Shown here: in pieces, positions 45,969 through 54,055 of the stretch | Position numbering within the stretch: position 1 is the stretch's first letter | Layout: every line of letters starts with the position of its first letter | NCBI RefSeq assembly: GCF_004745645.1 | Contig: NZ_SRMB01000003.1 | Coordinates: 372,001 to 436,000, forward strand | Origin: Hymenobacter metallicola | GTDB lineage: Bacteria; Bacteroidota; Bacteroidia; Cytophagales; Hymenobacteraceae | Reading direction: 5' to 3' | DNA length: 64,000 nucleotides | Notes under the pieces: generated by a model | Databases searched by the model: none | What the model was told of the DNA's origin: nothing | Seen by the model: only the letters and a program-made list of their open reading frames with translations | Program-made: the position numbers and the translations under genes

Positions 45969-46499
45969 TTAGGGAGCGACTGTCAGCTCAATGTCATCCA
46001 GGTAAACCGGCCCGGTAGCATTGGCCCGCCACAAGTACACCCGCACTTGGCTATTGGGGTCAACCACGGCAGGCAGGGTCAGGTCCTTCTCCACCAGAGT
46101 CCAGGCATCTACTTTTTCCAGGTCAATCTTCTCGTAGAAAGCATTGGTGCCGCTCTGGTCCGGATTCATGATTTGAAACACCAAGGCAGCATTGCCGGGC
46201 TTGGTCAGAAAGGTCCAGGCTTTGAGGTGAAACTTATTGATACGCGTCGGCGACAGGCGGCCCAGCTTGTTGATATAGGTGACCCCGTATTCAATATTCG
46301 AGTCGACCTTCACCGAGTACTTGCCGGTATGGGCTTTTTCCTGCGTCAGGGAAGGATTTTCCGGTAGCCAGCCTTCCAGGCCCTCAAAGCTGGAGGAAAA
46401 CAATACGGAGCTTTTCGCACTGTCGGCCTCTTCGGTCTTTTTTTGCGAACAGGCTGTGGCTACTACAAGCAGCAGAAAATAGAGTCGAAAGGAGCGCAT
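45969..46499 (-). CDS. Lipoprotein with probable carbohydrate-binding jelly-roll, paralogue B
   Basis: The 176-residue lipoprotein (lipobox VATAC, Cys17) shares with paralogue A the blocks FEGLEGW, PSLTQEKAHTGKYSVKV, EYGVTYINKLGRLSPTR, VYLWRANA and VYLDDIEL. The pattern suggests a CBM4/9-type beta-sandwich with ligand specificity not deducible. The frame opens at 46535, but the ATG at 46499 leads directly into the signal peptide and follows a -7 element. It faces the ArnT-like gene and shares a terminator with it. Copies A and B flanking the same glycosyltransferase suggests a functional tie, by inference. Confidence 0.72.
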   Translation of the reverse strand: MRSFRLYFLLLVVATACSQKKTEEADSAKSSVLFSSSFEGLEGWLPENPSLTQEKAHTGKYSVKVDSNIEYGVTYINKLGRLSPTRINKFHLKAWTFLTKPGNAALVFQIMNPDQSGTNAFYEKIDLEKVDAWTLVEKDLTLPAVVDPNSQVRVYLWRANATGPVYLDDIELTVAP

Positions 46500-46532
46500 A
46501 AGCAGAAGGAGTTGCGGAAAGCAGGGTTTGGG

Positions 46533-46540
46533 CAAAGATA
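46533..46540 (-). promoter_or_regulatory. -7 element of lipoprotein paralogue B
   Basis: TATCTTTG on the minus strand, 33 bases before the ATG at 46499. It is divergent from the promoter at 46627. Confidence 0.55.
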
Positions 46541-46626
46541 GGCTCAGCAGCGAATACCCGAACCATTAGTATGCCGCCAATGCCGTAGTTTTGACTGCGG
46601 CATCCTTGGATCAGACCGTCGCGCCT

Positions 46627-46634
46627 TACTTTTG
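46627..46634 (+). promoter_or_regulatory. -7 element upstream of the large GT-C-like gene
   Basis: TACTTTTG lies 48 bases before the ATG at 46683, so the upstream TTG start at 46632 would fall inside the promoter. Confidence 0.55.
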
Positions 46635-46682
46635 TCTTTTATCCGCGCCTTGGCCGGAGTTGCTACCTTCTTTATTTCTCGC

Positions 46683-48989
46683 ATGATTTTATTTCGTCGC
46701 AACACGCAGCACTGGTTGGGCATGGCCGGCGTTGCCCTGGCGGCTGCGGTGCTGCTGGTAGTGCTATTCTCAGCCGTGCTGGCCAACCCGGATGACTATT
46801 TCTTTGCCGCCGGCGGCGACGGGCTGCAGAGCTACTTTGCCACGGCCTACTATGCCTTTTACGATTCCGGGGTGCATTTCTCCGGAATGAACTACCCGGC
46901 CGGCGAGAACTTCAACTACCCCAACCTCCAACCCCTCATTGCCTGGGTTATCGGGGCTCTGCAGCGCCTGGGCATCCCGGCCGCGCAGCACACCATCGGC
47001 ATTGTCAACGTGCTGGCTCTGGTCAGTGTGTTTTTCACGCCGGTTATCCTGTATGCCATCCTGCGCCGCACCCGCATGTCGGTGGGCTATGCCATGGTAC
47101 TGGCCCTGATTATCGGCTTTTTGTCGCCGCAACTCCAGCGCCTGGGCGACCATATGTCGCTGAGCTACTCCTGCTTTGTGCCCCTGTTGTGGTATTTCAT
47201 TATCCGGATGCAGGAAGCGCCGCGGCAGCTGCGCTGGTACGTGCTGTTTGTGGTCAGCAGCATGCTCATGGGCCTGGTAATGCTCTACTTCCTGGCCTGC
47301 GGCTGCTTGTTTTTGCTGGGCCACGTGGCTATTCTGGCCTTGCGGCGGCAGCGCCCCCTCGACCTGCTGTGGCGCATGGCCGTGGCCGCCATCCTGCCGT
47401 TGGTGCTGATGCGAACCTGGCTCTGGGCTACCGACGTCGTCACGGACCGCCCCCCCAACCCGTACGGGTTCTTGGTGTACATGGCGACGCCCCGGGGCGT
47501 ATTTACGCCCTATCTGGAGCCTTTTCACAGCCTGTGGCAGGCCGTATTCCCGACCGAGGAAATCAGCTTCGAGTCGATGTCGTACGTGGGTCTGGTGTGC
47601 ACCGGCGTGCTGCTCGTATCGGCGCTGCTGCTGGTGTCGCGCCTGTGGAAGCGGCGGCAGCACCCGAGCCGCCTACTGGGCCGTAGCCTTCCCGACCATC
47701 TGCAAACCGGCCTGTGGGCGGCCACCTTGCTGCTGTTCTTCTCCTTTGCCGTACCCTTCATTTTCCCCGGGTTTGCCAGCCTGATTGATTACCTGGGCCC
47801 GCTCAAGCAATTCCGGGCCTTGGGGCGCTTTGCCTGGCCTTTCTACTACGCGCTGAGCGTCTACACGGCCTATTACCTCTACCGCCTGCTGCGCTACCAA
47901 CTGCAGCACCGCGTACCGCTGCTGGCCTTGCCCTGGCTACCTCTGCTGCTGGCTTTCTGGGGCCTGGAAGCCTGGATCAATATTTCCTCCAAAGCCAAAG
48001 CCGCGGAGCAAGGGGCGGGAGCTTCTGCCTTTATGGACCCGGCCGCCGGGCCGGTGCAGCGCCTGAGCTGGGCTAGTCGCACGGCCGCCGATTTTCAGGC
48101 CATTATGCCCCTGCCCTACATGAACAAAGGCAGTGACCGGATCGACCTGAGCGGCTCGGGCAACTCGGTGTACCAGGCCCACCGGCTGGCCGTCACCATG
48201 GGCCTGCCCGAGCTGTCGACCTACGTTTCGCGCCCCTCCATCGAGCAGACGCTGCGCCACGTGCAGCTGCTGAGCAGCCCGTTGGTGGAAAAGCCTCTGC
48301 TCCAGCAGTTCTCTTCCGACAAGCCCATTCTGCTGGTAGTAGCCAACGACCCGCTGACCCCGGAGGAACAACGCCTGGTGAGCATTGCCAAGCTGCTGCT
48401 GAAAGAAGAAGGCTTCTCCCTATACGAGCTGCCCATTGCGGCCCTGGCCGCTACCACCCTGGAACAGGAACGCGCCAAGGCCGCCACGCTGCTCCCCACC
48501 CTGCCCAAACGGGCCGGCGACATCTACACCACCACCGACCGGGGCGTCATTCGGCAGTCGTATGACGACAGCCCGGACCGGCGCGGCCGTCTGGCCCCGG
48601 GCGCTTTGTACGAAAAAGCCGAAACGGTTACCACGCTCTACGACGGCCCCCTGCCGGCGCCCGCCGACACCAGCCGCTACGAAGCCAGTATCTGGATCAA
48701 TGGCAAACTGGACTACGGCTACGGCTACATGCGAGTGCAGCAGTTCAGCAACGGCAGCCAGGTCGATGAGCAAACCTCCGATGGGCGCCTGCTCACCGAA
48801 ATTCAGGGCGACTGGCTGCGGATGCGGGTGCTGTTCCGGCCGAAGCCAAACGTGGACCGCATCATCGTGCTCTACGGCAGCCGCGACCTGCTGGCCGACG
48901 ACCTGCTGATCCGGCCGCTGAATACGGATGTGTACTGGTACGACGCCAAGCAGCAACCCGTGCTCAACGGCTACCCCCTGGCCCGGTAG
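46683..48989 (+). CDS. Large GT-C-like membrane protein with a C-terminal ectodomain
   Basis: The 768-residue protein has about eleven TM segments in its first 440 residues. The first loop (DDYFFAAGGDGLQSYFATAY) carries Asp residues at the GT-C catalytic position, and GMNYPAGENFNYPN follows. The C-terminal 320 residues form a soluble extracytoplasmic domain with no known match. Plan and size resemble membrane glycosyltransferases of uncharacterised Bacteroidota families. I prefer the ATG at 46683 over the TTG at 46632 because of the promoter. It leads a plus-strand group of methyltransferase, GT2 and ArnT-like genes, although spacers suggest separate promoters. Substrate unknown. Confidence 0.78.
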   Translation: MILFRRNTQHWLGMAGVALAAAVLLVVLFSAVLANPDDYFFAAGGDGLQSYFATAYYAFYDSGVHFSGMNYPAGENFNYPNLQPLIAWVIGALQRLGIPAAQHTIGIVNVLALVSVFFTPVILYAILRRTRMSVGYAMVLALIIGFLSPQLQRLGDHMSLSYSCFVPLLWYFIIRMQEAPRQLRWYVLFVVSSMLMGLVMLYFLACGCLFLLGHVAILALRRQRPLDLLWRMAVAAILPLVLMRTWLWATDVVTDRPPNPYGFLVYMATPRGVFTPYLEPFHSLWQAVFPTEEISFESMSYVGLVCTGVLLVSALLLVSRLWKRRQHPSRLLGRSLPDHLQTGLWAATLLLFFSFAVPFIFPGFASLIDYLGPLKQFRALGRFAWPFYYALSVYTAYYLYRLLRYQLQHRVPLLALPWLPLLLAFWGLEAWINISSKAKAAEQGAGASAFMDPAAGPVQRLSWASRTAADFQAIMPLPYMNKGSDRIDLSGSGNSVYQAHRLAVTMGLPELSTYVSRPSIEQTLRHVQLLSSPLVEKPLLQQFSSDKPILLVVANDPLTPEEQRLVSIAKLLLKEEGFSLYELPIAALAATTLEQERAKAATLLPTLPKRAGDIYTTTDRGVIRQSYDDSPDRRGRLAPGALYEKAETVTTLYDGPLPAPADTSRYEASIWINGKLDYGYGYMRVQQFSNGSQVDEQTSDGRLLTEIQGDWLRMRVLFRPKPNVDRIIVLYGSRDLLADDLLIRPLNTDVYWYDAKQQPVLNGYPLAR

Positions 48990-49039
48990 CCCCGGCGGCT
49001 CCTCTTTGCCCGCGGCCAAGACCGACATCGTTTAGTTCG

Positions 49040-49047
49040 TATCTTTG
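49040..49047 (+). promoter_or_regulatory. -7 element of the methyltransferase gene
   Basis: TATCTTTG fits TAnnTTTG and lies 23 bases before the GTG start at 49071. Confidence 0.55.
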
Positions 49048-49070
49048 TTGCCCTGCCTAATTTTCAGTCT

Positions 49071-49820
49071 GTGCATCCAACCTACGAACAAGCCTATCAT
49101 CAGCTGGAAGAGCAGCATTGGTGGTTTGTGGCCCGGCGTGAAGCTGTGTTTGCGTTAATCCAGCAGCTCAGCTTGCCCCTTGATGCCCGCATTCTGGAAA
49201 TAGGCTGCTCGGGCGGCCCCTTGCTGCTGGCCCTGCAGGCCGCCGGCTATACCGACCTGAGCGGCATCGACGTGAGTGAAACCGGGATTCAGGTGGCCCG
49301 CAGCCGCGGCCTGACCAATGTAGCGGTGATGGACGGCGCCCAGCTGACGTTCAAAGACGCTTCTTTCGACTTGATTATTGCCTCCGATGTGTTAGAGCAT
49401 ATCGAGCACGAGCATCAGGCCCTGAATGAGTGGAAGCGGGTGCTACGGCCCCAAGGCCAGCTGATGGTTTTTGTACCCGCCTTCAATGCCTTGTGGAGCA
49501 GCCACGACGACGTGAACTACCACTTCCGGCGCTACTCCGTGCCCCAGCTCAGCCAAGTAGTGCGGCAGGCTGGCCTGCAAGTTACCCGCACTTCCTACTG
49601 GAATTCGACGCTGTTTTTGCCGGCAGCTGTGGTCCGGGTATGCAAGCGGGCCTTGCTGGGCAACAGCCAACCCGCCCAGGCCGGGGCCGACCTGGAAATG
49701 CTGCCCAACTTCCTGAATAGCACCCTACTTACCTTACTACGAGTAGAAAACCTTATTTTTCGTCGGTTTCGGCTGCCCGTCGGTATCAGCGCCTTCCTGT
49801 TGGCGACCAAAACACCCTAA
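49071..49820 (+). CDS. Class I SAM-dependent methyltransferase
   Basis: The 249-residue protein has the SAM-binding motif ILEIGCSGG (about 41-49), an acidic second-strand residue in LSGIDVSE, and the SDVLEHIEHEHQAL block. The N-terminus HWWFVARREAVF is typical of methyltransferases found in polysaccharide and lipid-linked sugar clusters. GTG start at 49071 fits the promoter. It is 47 bases upstream of the GT2 gene and likely co-transcribed. It may methylate a sugar, a polyprenol-linked intermediate or a glycan end; the acceptor is unknown. Cytoplasmic. Confidence 0.85.
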   Translation: MHPTYEQAYHQLEEQHWWFVARREAVFALIQQLSLPLDARILEIGCSGGPLLLALQAAGYTDLSGIDVSETGIQVARSRGLTNVAVMDGAQLTFKDASFDLIIASDVLEHIEHEHQALNEWKRVLRPQGQLMVFVPAFNALWSSHDDVNYHFRRYSVPQLSQVVRQAGLQVTRTSYWNSTLFLPAAVVRVCKRALLGNSQPAQAGADLEMLPNFLNSTLLTLLRVENLIFRRFRLPVGISAFLLATKTP

Positions 49821-49867
49821 GCCACGCTCTTCTCCGACAGTCTTTTCCTCATCCTTTATCCTACCCC

Positions 49868-50824
49868 GTGGACCTCTCCGTCGTCATTCCCATCTATAAC
49901 GAAGAAGCCAACATCCCCGCCTTATATACCCGGCTCGGGGGTGTTTTGGACCCTATGGGTGTGCAGTACGAGTTCATCTTTATCAACGATGGCTCGCGCG
50001 ATAAGTCGCTGGCCCTGGTGCAGAACCTGGCGGCCCGCGACCCGCGCGTGCGCTACATCGACTTTAGCCGCAACTTTGGCCACCAGATTGCCGTCACGGC
50101 CGGCCTCGATTTAGCCGCCGGACAGGCCGTGGTTATTATCGACGCCGACCTGCAGGACCCGCCGGAGCTGATTCCGCAGCTGTACCAGAAACTGCAGGAA
50201 GGCTACGAGGTGGTGTATGCCAAGCGCCGTTCCCGCCAGGGTGAAAGCGCCGCCAAGAAGCTTACAGCCAAGCTGTTCTACCGCCTGCTGGCCAGCATCA
50301 CCAACATTTCCATTCCGGTCGACACCGGCGACTTCCGCATCATTTCGCGCAAAGTGGTGGATGCCCTGAAGCTGATGCCGGAGCAGAACAAGTTTATCCG
50401 CGGGCAGATTTCCTGGATTGGCTACCGCCAGACCTACATCGAATACGACCGGGCCGAACGGGCGGGCGGCGAAACGGGCTACACCTACAGCAAGATGATT
50501 CGCCTGGCCCTGGACGGCATTACCGGCTTCTCCGACGCCCCGCTGAAAGCGGCAACCGTTAGCGGGTTTATCGTGTCGGGCCTGGCCTTCCTGGTCATGA
50601 TCTACACGCTCTACGCCCGCTTCGTCAGCCATGAGTACGAGCCGGGCTGGGCCTCGCTGATGGTCAGCATTCTGTTTCTGGGCGGCGTACAGCTGATTGC
50701 GGTGGGTATTATCGGGGAGTACATTGCCCGCCTCAGCGCCAACGTGCGGCAGCGCCCCTTGTATATTATTTCCGACACCAACATTCCGGTAACCGAGCGT
50801 ACCGAGCCGGTACCTGCCCGCTAG
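49868..50824 (+). CDS. GT2 polyprenyl-phosphate glycosyltransferase, ArnC/DPM-like
   Basis: GT2 enzymes of this type make a polyprenyl-phosphate sugar from a nucleotide sugar on the inner face of the membrane. The 318-residue protein has the GT-A domain with VVIPIYNEEANIP, INDGSRDKS and the catalytic DADLQDPPE (about 92-100). Two C-terminal TM segments (about 235-260 and 270-295) lead to a short cytosolic tail. The GTG at 49868 starts exactly at the conserved domain. It is ahead of the second ArnT-like gene, which could use its product. Sugar identity cannot be read from sequence. Confidence 0.9.
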   Translation: MDLSVVIPIYNEEANIPALYTRLGGVLDPMGVQYEFIFINDGSRDKSLALVQNLAARDPRVRYIDFSRNFGHQIAVTAGLDLAAGQAVVIIDADLQDPPELIPQLYQKLQEGYEVVYAKRRSRQGESAAKKLTAKLFYRLLASITNISIPVDTGDFRIISRKVVDALKLMPEQNKFIRGQISWIGYRQTYIEYDRAERAGGETGYTYSKMIRLALDGITGFSDAPLKAATVSGFIVSGLAFLVMIYTLYARFVSHEYEPGWASLMVSILFLGGVQLIAVGIIGEYIARLSANVRQRPLYIISDTNIPVTERTEPVPAR

Positions 50825-50856
50825 GTCGGCGCCAAACCCATTATTGGCAGTTAATC

Positions 50857-50894
50857 AGCAAGGCCCGAGCAGCGCACGTTGTTCGGGCCTTGCT
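50857..50894 (+). terminator. Intrinsic terminator after the GT2 gene
   Basis: A 12-bp stem (AGCAAGGCCCGA/TCGGGCCTTGCT) with a 14-base loop, 33 bases after the stop. The T run is weak. Confidence 0.7.
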
Positions 50895-50924
50895 GCTGTC
50901 GGGGGCCGTGGCGCGCAAATTTGC

Positions 50925-50932
50925 TAGTTTTG
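50925..50932 (+). promoter_or_regulatory. -7 element of ArnT-like B
   Basis: TAGTTTTG lies 18 bases before the ATG at 50950 and past the GT2 terminator. Confidence 0.5.
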
Positions 50933-50949
50933 ACGGCCTGTCTCCGTCT

Positions 50950-52506
50950 ATGCTGCCGCCTTCCTCTTCCCGATCCTCTTCTCCTGCGGTGGCCTTGCGG
51001 CGCTGGTGGTGGCTGCCACTATTGCCCGCGGCGTGGCTTGGCCTGCTGTGGCGGCTGGGAGCTGCCCCTCTGCAGATGTGGGACGAGGCTCGTTTGGCCG
51101 TAAATGCCGCCGAGATGCTACGCTCGGGCAATTGGCTGGTAACGCACTACGCTGGTCAGCCCGACCTCTGGAACACCAAGCCCCCGCTGCTGATTTGGCT
51201 GCAGGCCCTGAGTTTGCACCTGTTTGGCTACTCCGAATGGGCGGTTCGCCTCCCAACGGCACTGGCCGCGCTGGCCCTGGTTGGCTTGGCGGCGGCCTTT
51301 GCCCGGCGCTGGCTGGGCGGGCCGCTGGCCGGCCTGCTGACCGGTCTGGCGCTGCTCAGCAGCAAGGGTTTCATCACCCATCACGTAGCCCGCACGGCCG
51401 ACTACGAAACACTGCTCTTGTTCTTTATGACGGCCCAGTTGCTGGCAGCCTTTGCCTGGCTCCAGACCCGGCAGCGGCGCTACCTCCTGCTGGCAGGCGT
51501 GGCCATAGCCGGCGCCGTACTGACCAAGAGCGTGGCTGGCCTGTTTTTCTTGCCCGGTATTTTGCTGGAAGTAACTCGGCGCGGGCGTCTGCTCGACTTG
51601 CTTCGGCAGCCTACTGCCTGGCTTGCGGTCTTGCTGGCTGTGCTACCGCCGGCGCTGTGGTATACGCTACGTGAGCAAGCGGCCCCGGGCTACCTGCAGG
51701 CCGTCTGGGACAACGAGCTGGGTGGGCGGCTGCTGGGTAGCCTGGAAAAGCACGGGGAGCCCTGGTACTGGTATCTGACGCCCTTTGCCAGCCAGCAGTT
51801 TCTGCTCTGGACGCCCTGGGTGCTGGTAGCGGGCGGGCTGCTGTGGCATCGTCCTGCCCGGCGGCCCGCCCACCGTTTTCTTACGCTGGCTGCTTCGGCT
51901 GGGGGCGTATTTTTTCTGCTCATCAGCAGTGCCAGCACCAAGCTAGCCTGGTACAGTGCCCCTATTTTCCCGGTGCTGGCCCTGGTGCTTGGCGCGGGTC
52001 TCACAGTGCTGTTGCGCAGGGTGTGGCTGGCGGCCCACCGCCGGCGGCAGGGCCAAAATCTGGTTGCAGGTCTTTCTCCGGTAGCAGCCACCTTTTTGCT
52101 GGCCGGACTCATCTTCATTCCGTCTCTGGTGGCGCTACAATCCCGCCTGGGCAAAGAGTACCGGCGCCGCTACGACGAGCCCTACCTGACCTACGGGCGT
52201 TATCTGCACTGGCAAGCTTCCCAGCCCGGCGCGCCTACCCGCTACGCCCTGGCCCATGCCAGCTCCGACCCCACCGTTCGGGAATACAATGCGCCCCTGG
52301 AATTCTACGCCCTGCAAGCCCAGCAGGAGCGCGCCGATACCACGCTGATCCTATACCGCGACATGGCGGGCCTGCAGCCGGGCCAGCGGGTCGTGGTGTG
52401 CGGAGCAGCCGCTCGGCAGGCCGTGCAGGCACACTACCGCGTCCAGACTCTGTTGGCTCAAGATTCCTGCGCCACCTTGGTGGTGGATGCCATTCTTCCT
52501 TACTAG
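50950..52506 (+). CDS. ArnT-like membrane glycosyltransferase, paralogue B
   Basis: The 518-residue product has about eleven TM segments and the same first-loop motifs as the gene at 44328: WDEARLAVNAAEM with the Asp-Glu pair and PDLWNTKPPLLIWLQA. A soluble C-terminal part (about 400-518) follows. These are the marks of the ArnT/PMT superfamily (GT-C fold, polyprenyl-phosphate donors). The upstream start at 50890 lies in the preceding terminator, so the ATG at 50950 is preferred. It follows the GT2 gene, which could supply its donor. Sugar and acceptor are unknown. Confidence 0.86.
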   Translation: MLPPSSSRSSSPAVALRRWWWLPLLPAAWLGLLWRLGAAPLQMWDEARLAVNAAEMLRSGNWLVTHYAGQPDLWNTKPPLLIWLQALSLHLFGYSEWAVRLPTALAALALVGLAAAFARRWLGGPLAGLLTGLALLSSKGFITHHVARTADYETLLLFFMTAQLLAAFAWLQTRQRRYLLLAGVAIAGAVLTKSVAGLFFLPGILLEVTRRGRLLDLLRQPTAWLAVLLAVLPPALWYTLREQAAPGYLQAVWDNELGGRLLGSLEKHGEPWYWYLTPFASQQFLLWTPWVLVAGGLLWHRPARRPAHRFLTLAASAGGVFFLLISSASTKLAWYSAPIFPVLALVLGAGLTVLLRRVWLAAHRRRQGQNLVAGLSPVAATFLLAGLIFIPSLVALQSRLGKEYRRRYDEPYLTYGRYLHWQASQPGAPTRYALAHASSDPTVREYNAPLEFYALQAQQERADTTLILYRDMAGLQPGQRVVVCGAAARQAVQAHYRVQTLLAQDSCATLVVDAILPY

Positions 52507-52569
52507 TGGCGCAAAGGCTGCCAGCTGCTTTTGCTCGGCTCGATCTGGTAACCGGGTCGCCGGGTTTTG

Positions 52570-52577
52570 TAGCTTTG
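52570..52577 (+). promoter_or_regulatory. -7 element of the aldehyde dehydrogenase gene
   Basis: TAGCTTTG fits TAnnTTTG, 32 bases before the ATG at 52609. Confidence 0.5.
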
Positions 52578-52608
52578 CTTTCCTCCCACTCAGGCTCTTT
52601 TCCGCGCT

Positions 52609-54051
52609 ATGCTCCAACTACAGAACTTTATCAACGGTCAGTTTGTGCCCCCGGCAGCGGGCCGTTACCTCGATAATGTAGAGCCGGCCACGGGCCAGGT
52701 GTACAGCCAGATTCCCGACTCCGACGAAGCCGACGTGCAGCAGGCCGTAGCCGCGGCCCAGGCGGCTTTTCCGGCTTGGCGGGCTATGCCGGCCGAAAAG
52801 CGGGGGCGCCTGCTGGTGCGCATTGCCGAGCTAATTGAGCGGGACCTGGAGCGGCTGGCACAGGCCGAAAGTCAGGACAATGGCAAGCCTGTGGCCCTGG
52901 CCCGCACCGTGGATATACCGCGGGCAGCCAGCAACTTCGCCTTTTTTGGTACTGGCATCAGCCACTTCGCCTCCGAAACCCACTTTCAGGAAGGACAGGC
53001 CCTCAACTATACCGTGCGCCACCCCTTGGGTGTAGTCGGCTGTATCTCGCCCTGGAATTTGCCGCTGTACCTGTTTACCTGGAAAATTGCCCCGGCGCTG
53101 GCCGCCGGCAACTGCGTAGTCGCCAAGCCGTCCGAAATTACTCCGGCTACGGCCTACTGGCTGGGCGAGCTATGCCAGGAGGCCGGGCTGCCGGCCGGAG
53201 TACTTAACATTGTGCACGGCACCGGCCCCCGCGCCGGCCAAGCCCTTGTGGAACACCCGGCCGTGAAAGCCATCAGCTTTACGGGGGGTACCAAAACCGG
53301 GGAGCATATTGCGCGCACGGCGGGGCCTATGTTCAAAAAGCTTTCCCTGGAATTGGGTGGTAAAAACCCCAACCTGATTTTCGCCGACTGCGACCTGCCG
53401 GCGGCCGTGCAAACCAGTATCCAGTCCAGCTTCAGCAACCAGGGCCAGATCTGCCTTTGCGGCTCGCGCATCTTTATTGAACGCCGTATCTACGAGTCGT
53501 TCAAAGAGGCATTTCTGGCGCGGGTGCAAGCCCTGACCGTGGGCGACCCGCTGCTGGAAAGCTCCCGGCAAGGGGCTCTGGTAAGTGAGGCCCACCTCAA
53601 CAAGGTGCTTTCTTATATTGAGCTGGCCCAGGCCGAAGGGGGCACCCTGTTGGCGGGCGGTCAGCGGGTGCAGGTACCCGGCCGCTGCGCCGAAGGGTAT
53701 TTTCTGCAGCCCACGGTGTTTGAAGGCCTGGCGCCCGACTGCCGGACCAACCGGGAAGAAATTTTTGGTCCCGTCGTGACGCTTACTCCCTTCGACTCGG
53801 AAGAAGAGGTGTTGACCTGGGCCAATGGAACGGAATATGGTCTATCGGCCACCGTGTGGACCAGGGACCTGGACCGGGCCCACCGGGTGGCCCACCAGCT
53901 GCACGCCGGCGTCGTCTGGATCAATACCTGGCTGTTGCGCGACCTGCGGACCCCGTTCGGCGGCATGAAAAACTCGGGCGTAGGCCGGGAAGGCGGCCTG
54001 GAAGCCCTGCGCTTCTTTACCGAGCCCCAGAACGTGTGCTTGAAGCTGTAG
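52609..54051 (+). CDS. Aldehyde dehydrogenase, probable 2-aminomuconate semialdehyde dehydrogenase
   Basis: The 480-residue enzyme has the ALDH core: SPWNLPLYLF, ELGGKNPNLIF with the general base Glu, the catalytic Cys282 in NQGQICLCGSR, and EEIFGPVV. The end TPFGGMKNSGVGREGG, followed by a shortened tail, is shared with the ALDH8A1/XylG group, which oxidises 2-aminomuconate and 2-hydroxymuconate semialdehydes. ACMSD, 12.8 kb upstream, makes exactly such a substrate, which supports this assignment. XylG-type activity on aromatic meta-cleavage products is an alternative. It ends four bases from the opposing gene. Cytoplasmic, NAD-dependent by family. Confidence 0.85.
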   Translation: MLQLQNFINGQFVPPAAGRYLDNVEPATGQVYSQIPDSDEADVQQAVAAAQAAFPAWRAMPAEKRGRLLVRIAELIERDLERLAQAESQDNGKPVALARTVDIPRAASNFAFFGTGISHFASETHFQEGQALNYTVRHPLGVVGCISPWNLPLYLFTWKIAPALAAGNCVVAKPSEITPATAYWLGELCQEAGLPAGVLNIVHGTGPRAGQALVEHPAVKAISFTGGTKTGEHIARTAGPMFKKLSLELGGKNPNLIFADCDLPAAVQTSIQSSFSNQGQICLCGSRIFIERRIYESFKEAFLARVQALTVGDPLLESSRQGALVSEAHLNKVLSYIELAQAEGGTLLAGGQRVQVPGRCAEGYFLQPTVFEGLAPDCRTNREEIFGPVVTLTPFDSEEEVLTWANGTEYGLSATVWTRDLDRAHRVAHQLHAGVVWINTWLLRDLRTPFGGMKNSGVGREGGLEALRFFTEPQNVCLKL

Positions 54052-54055
54052 AGGC

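Noticed and set aside
44328-52506. Complete aminoarabinose lipid A (arn) pathway
   Set aside because: Only ArnT-like and ArnC-like proteins are found; ArnA, ArnB, ArnD and the flippase are absent, and the enzymes could act on other sugars.
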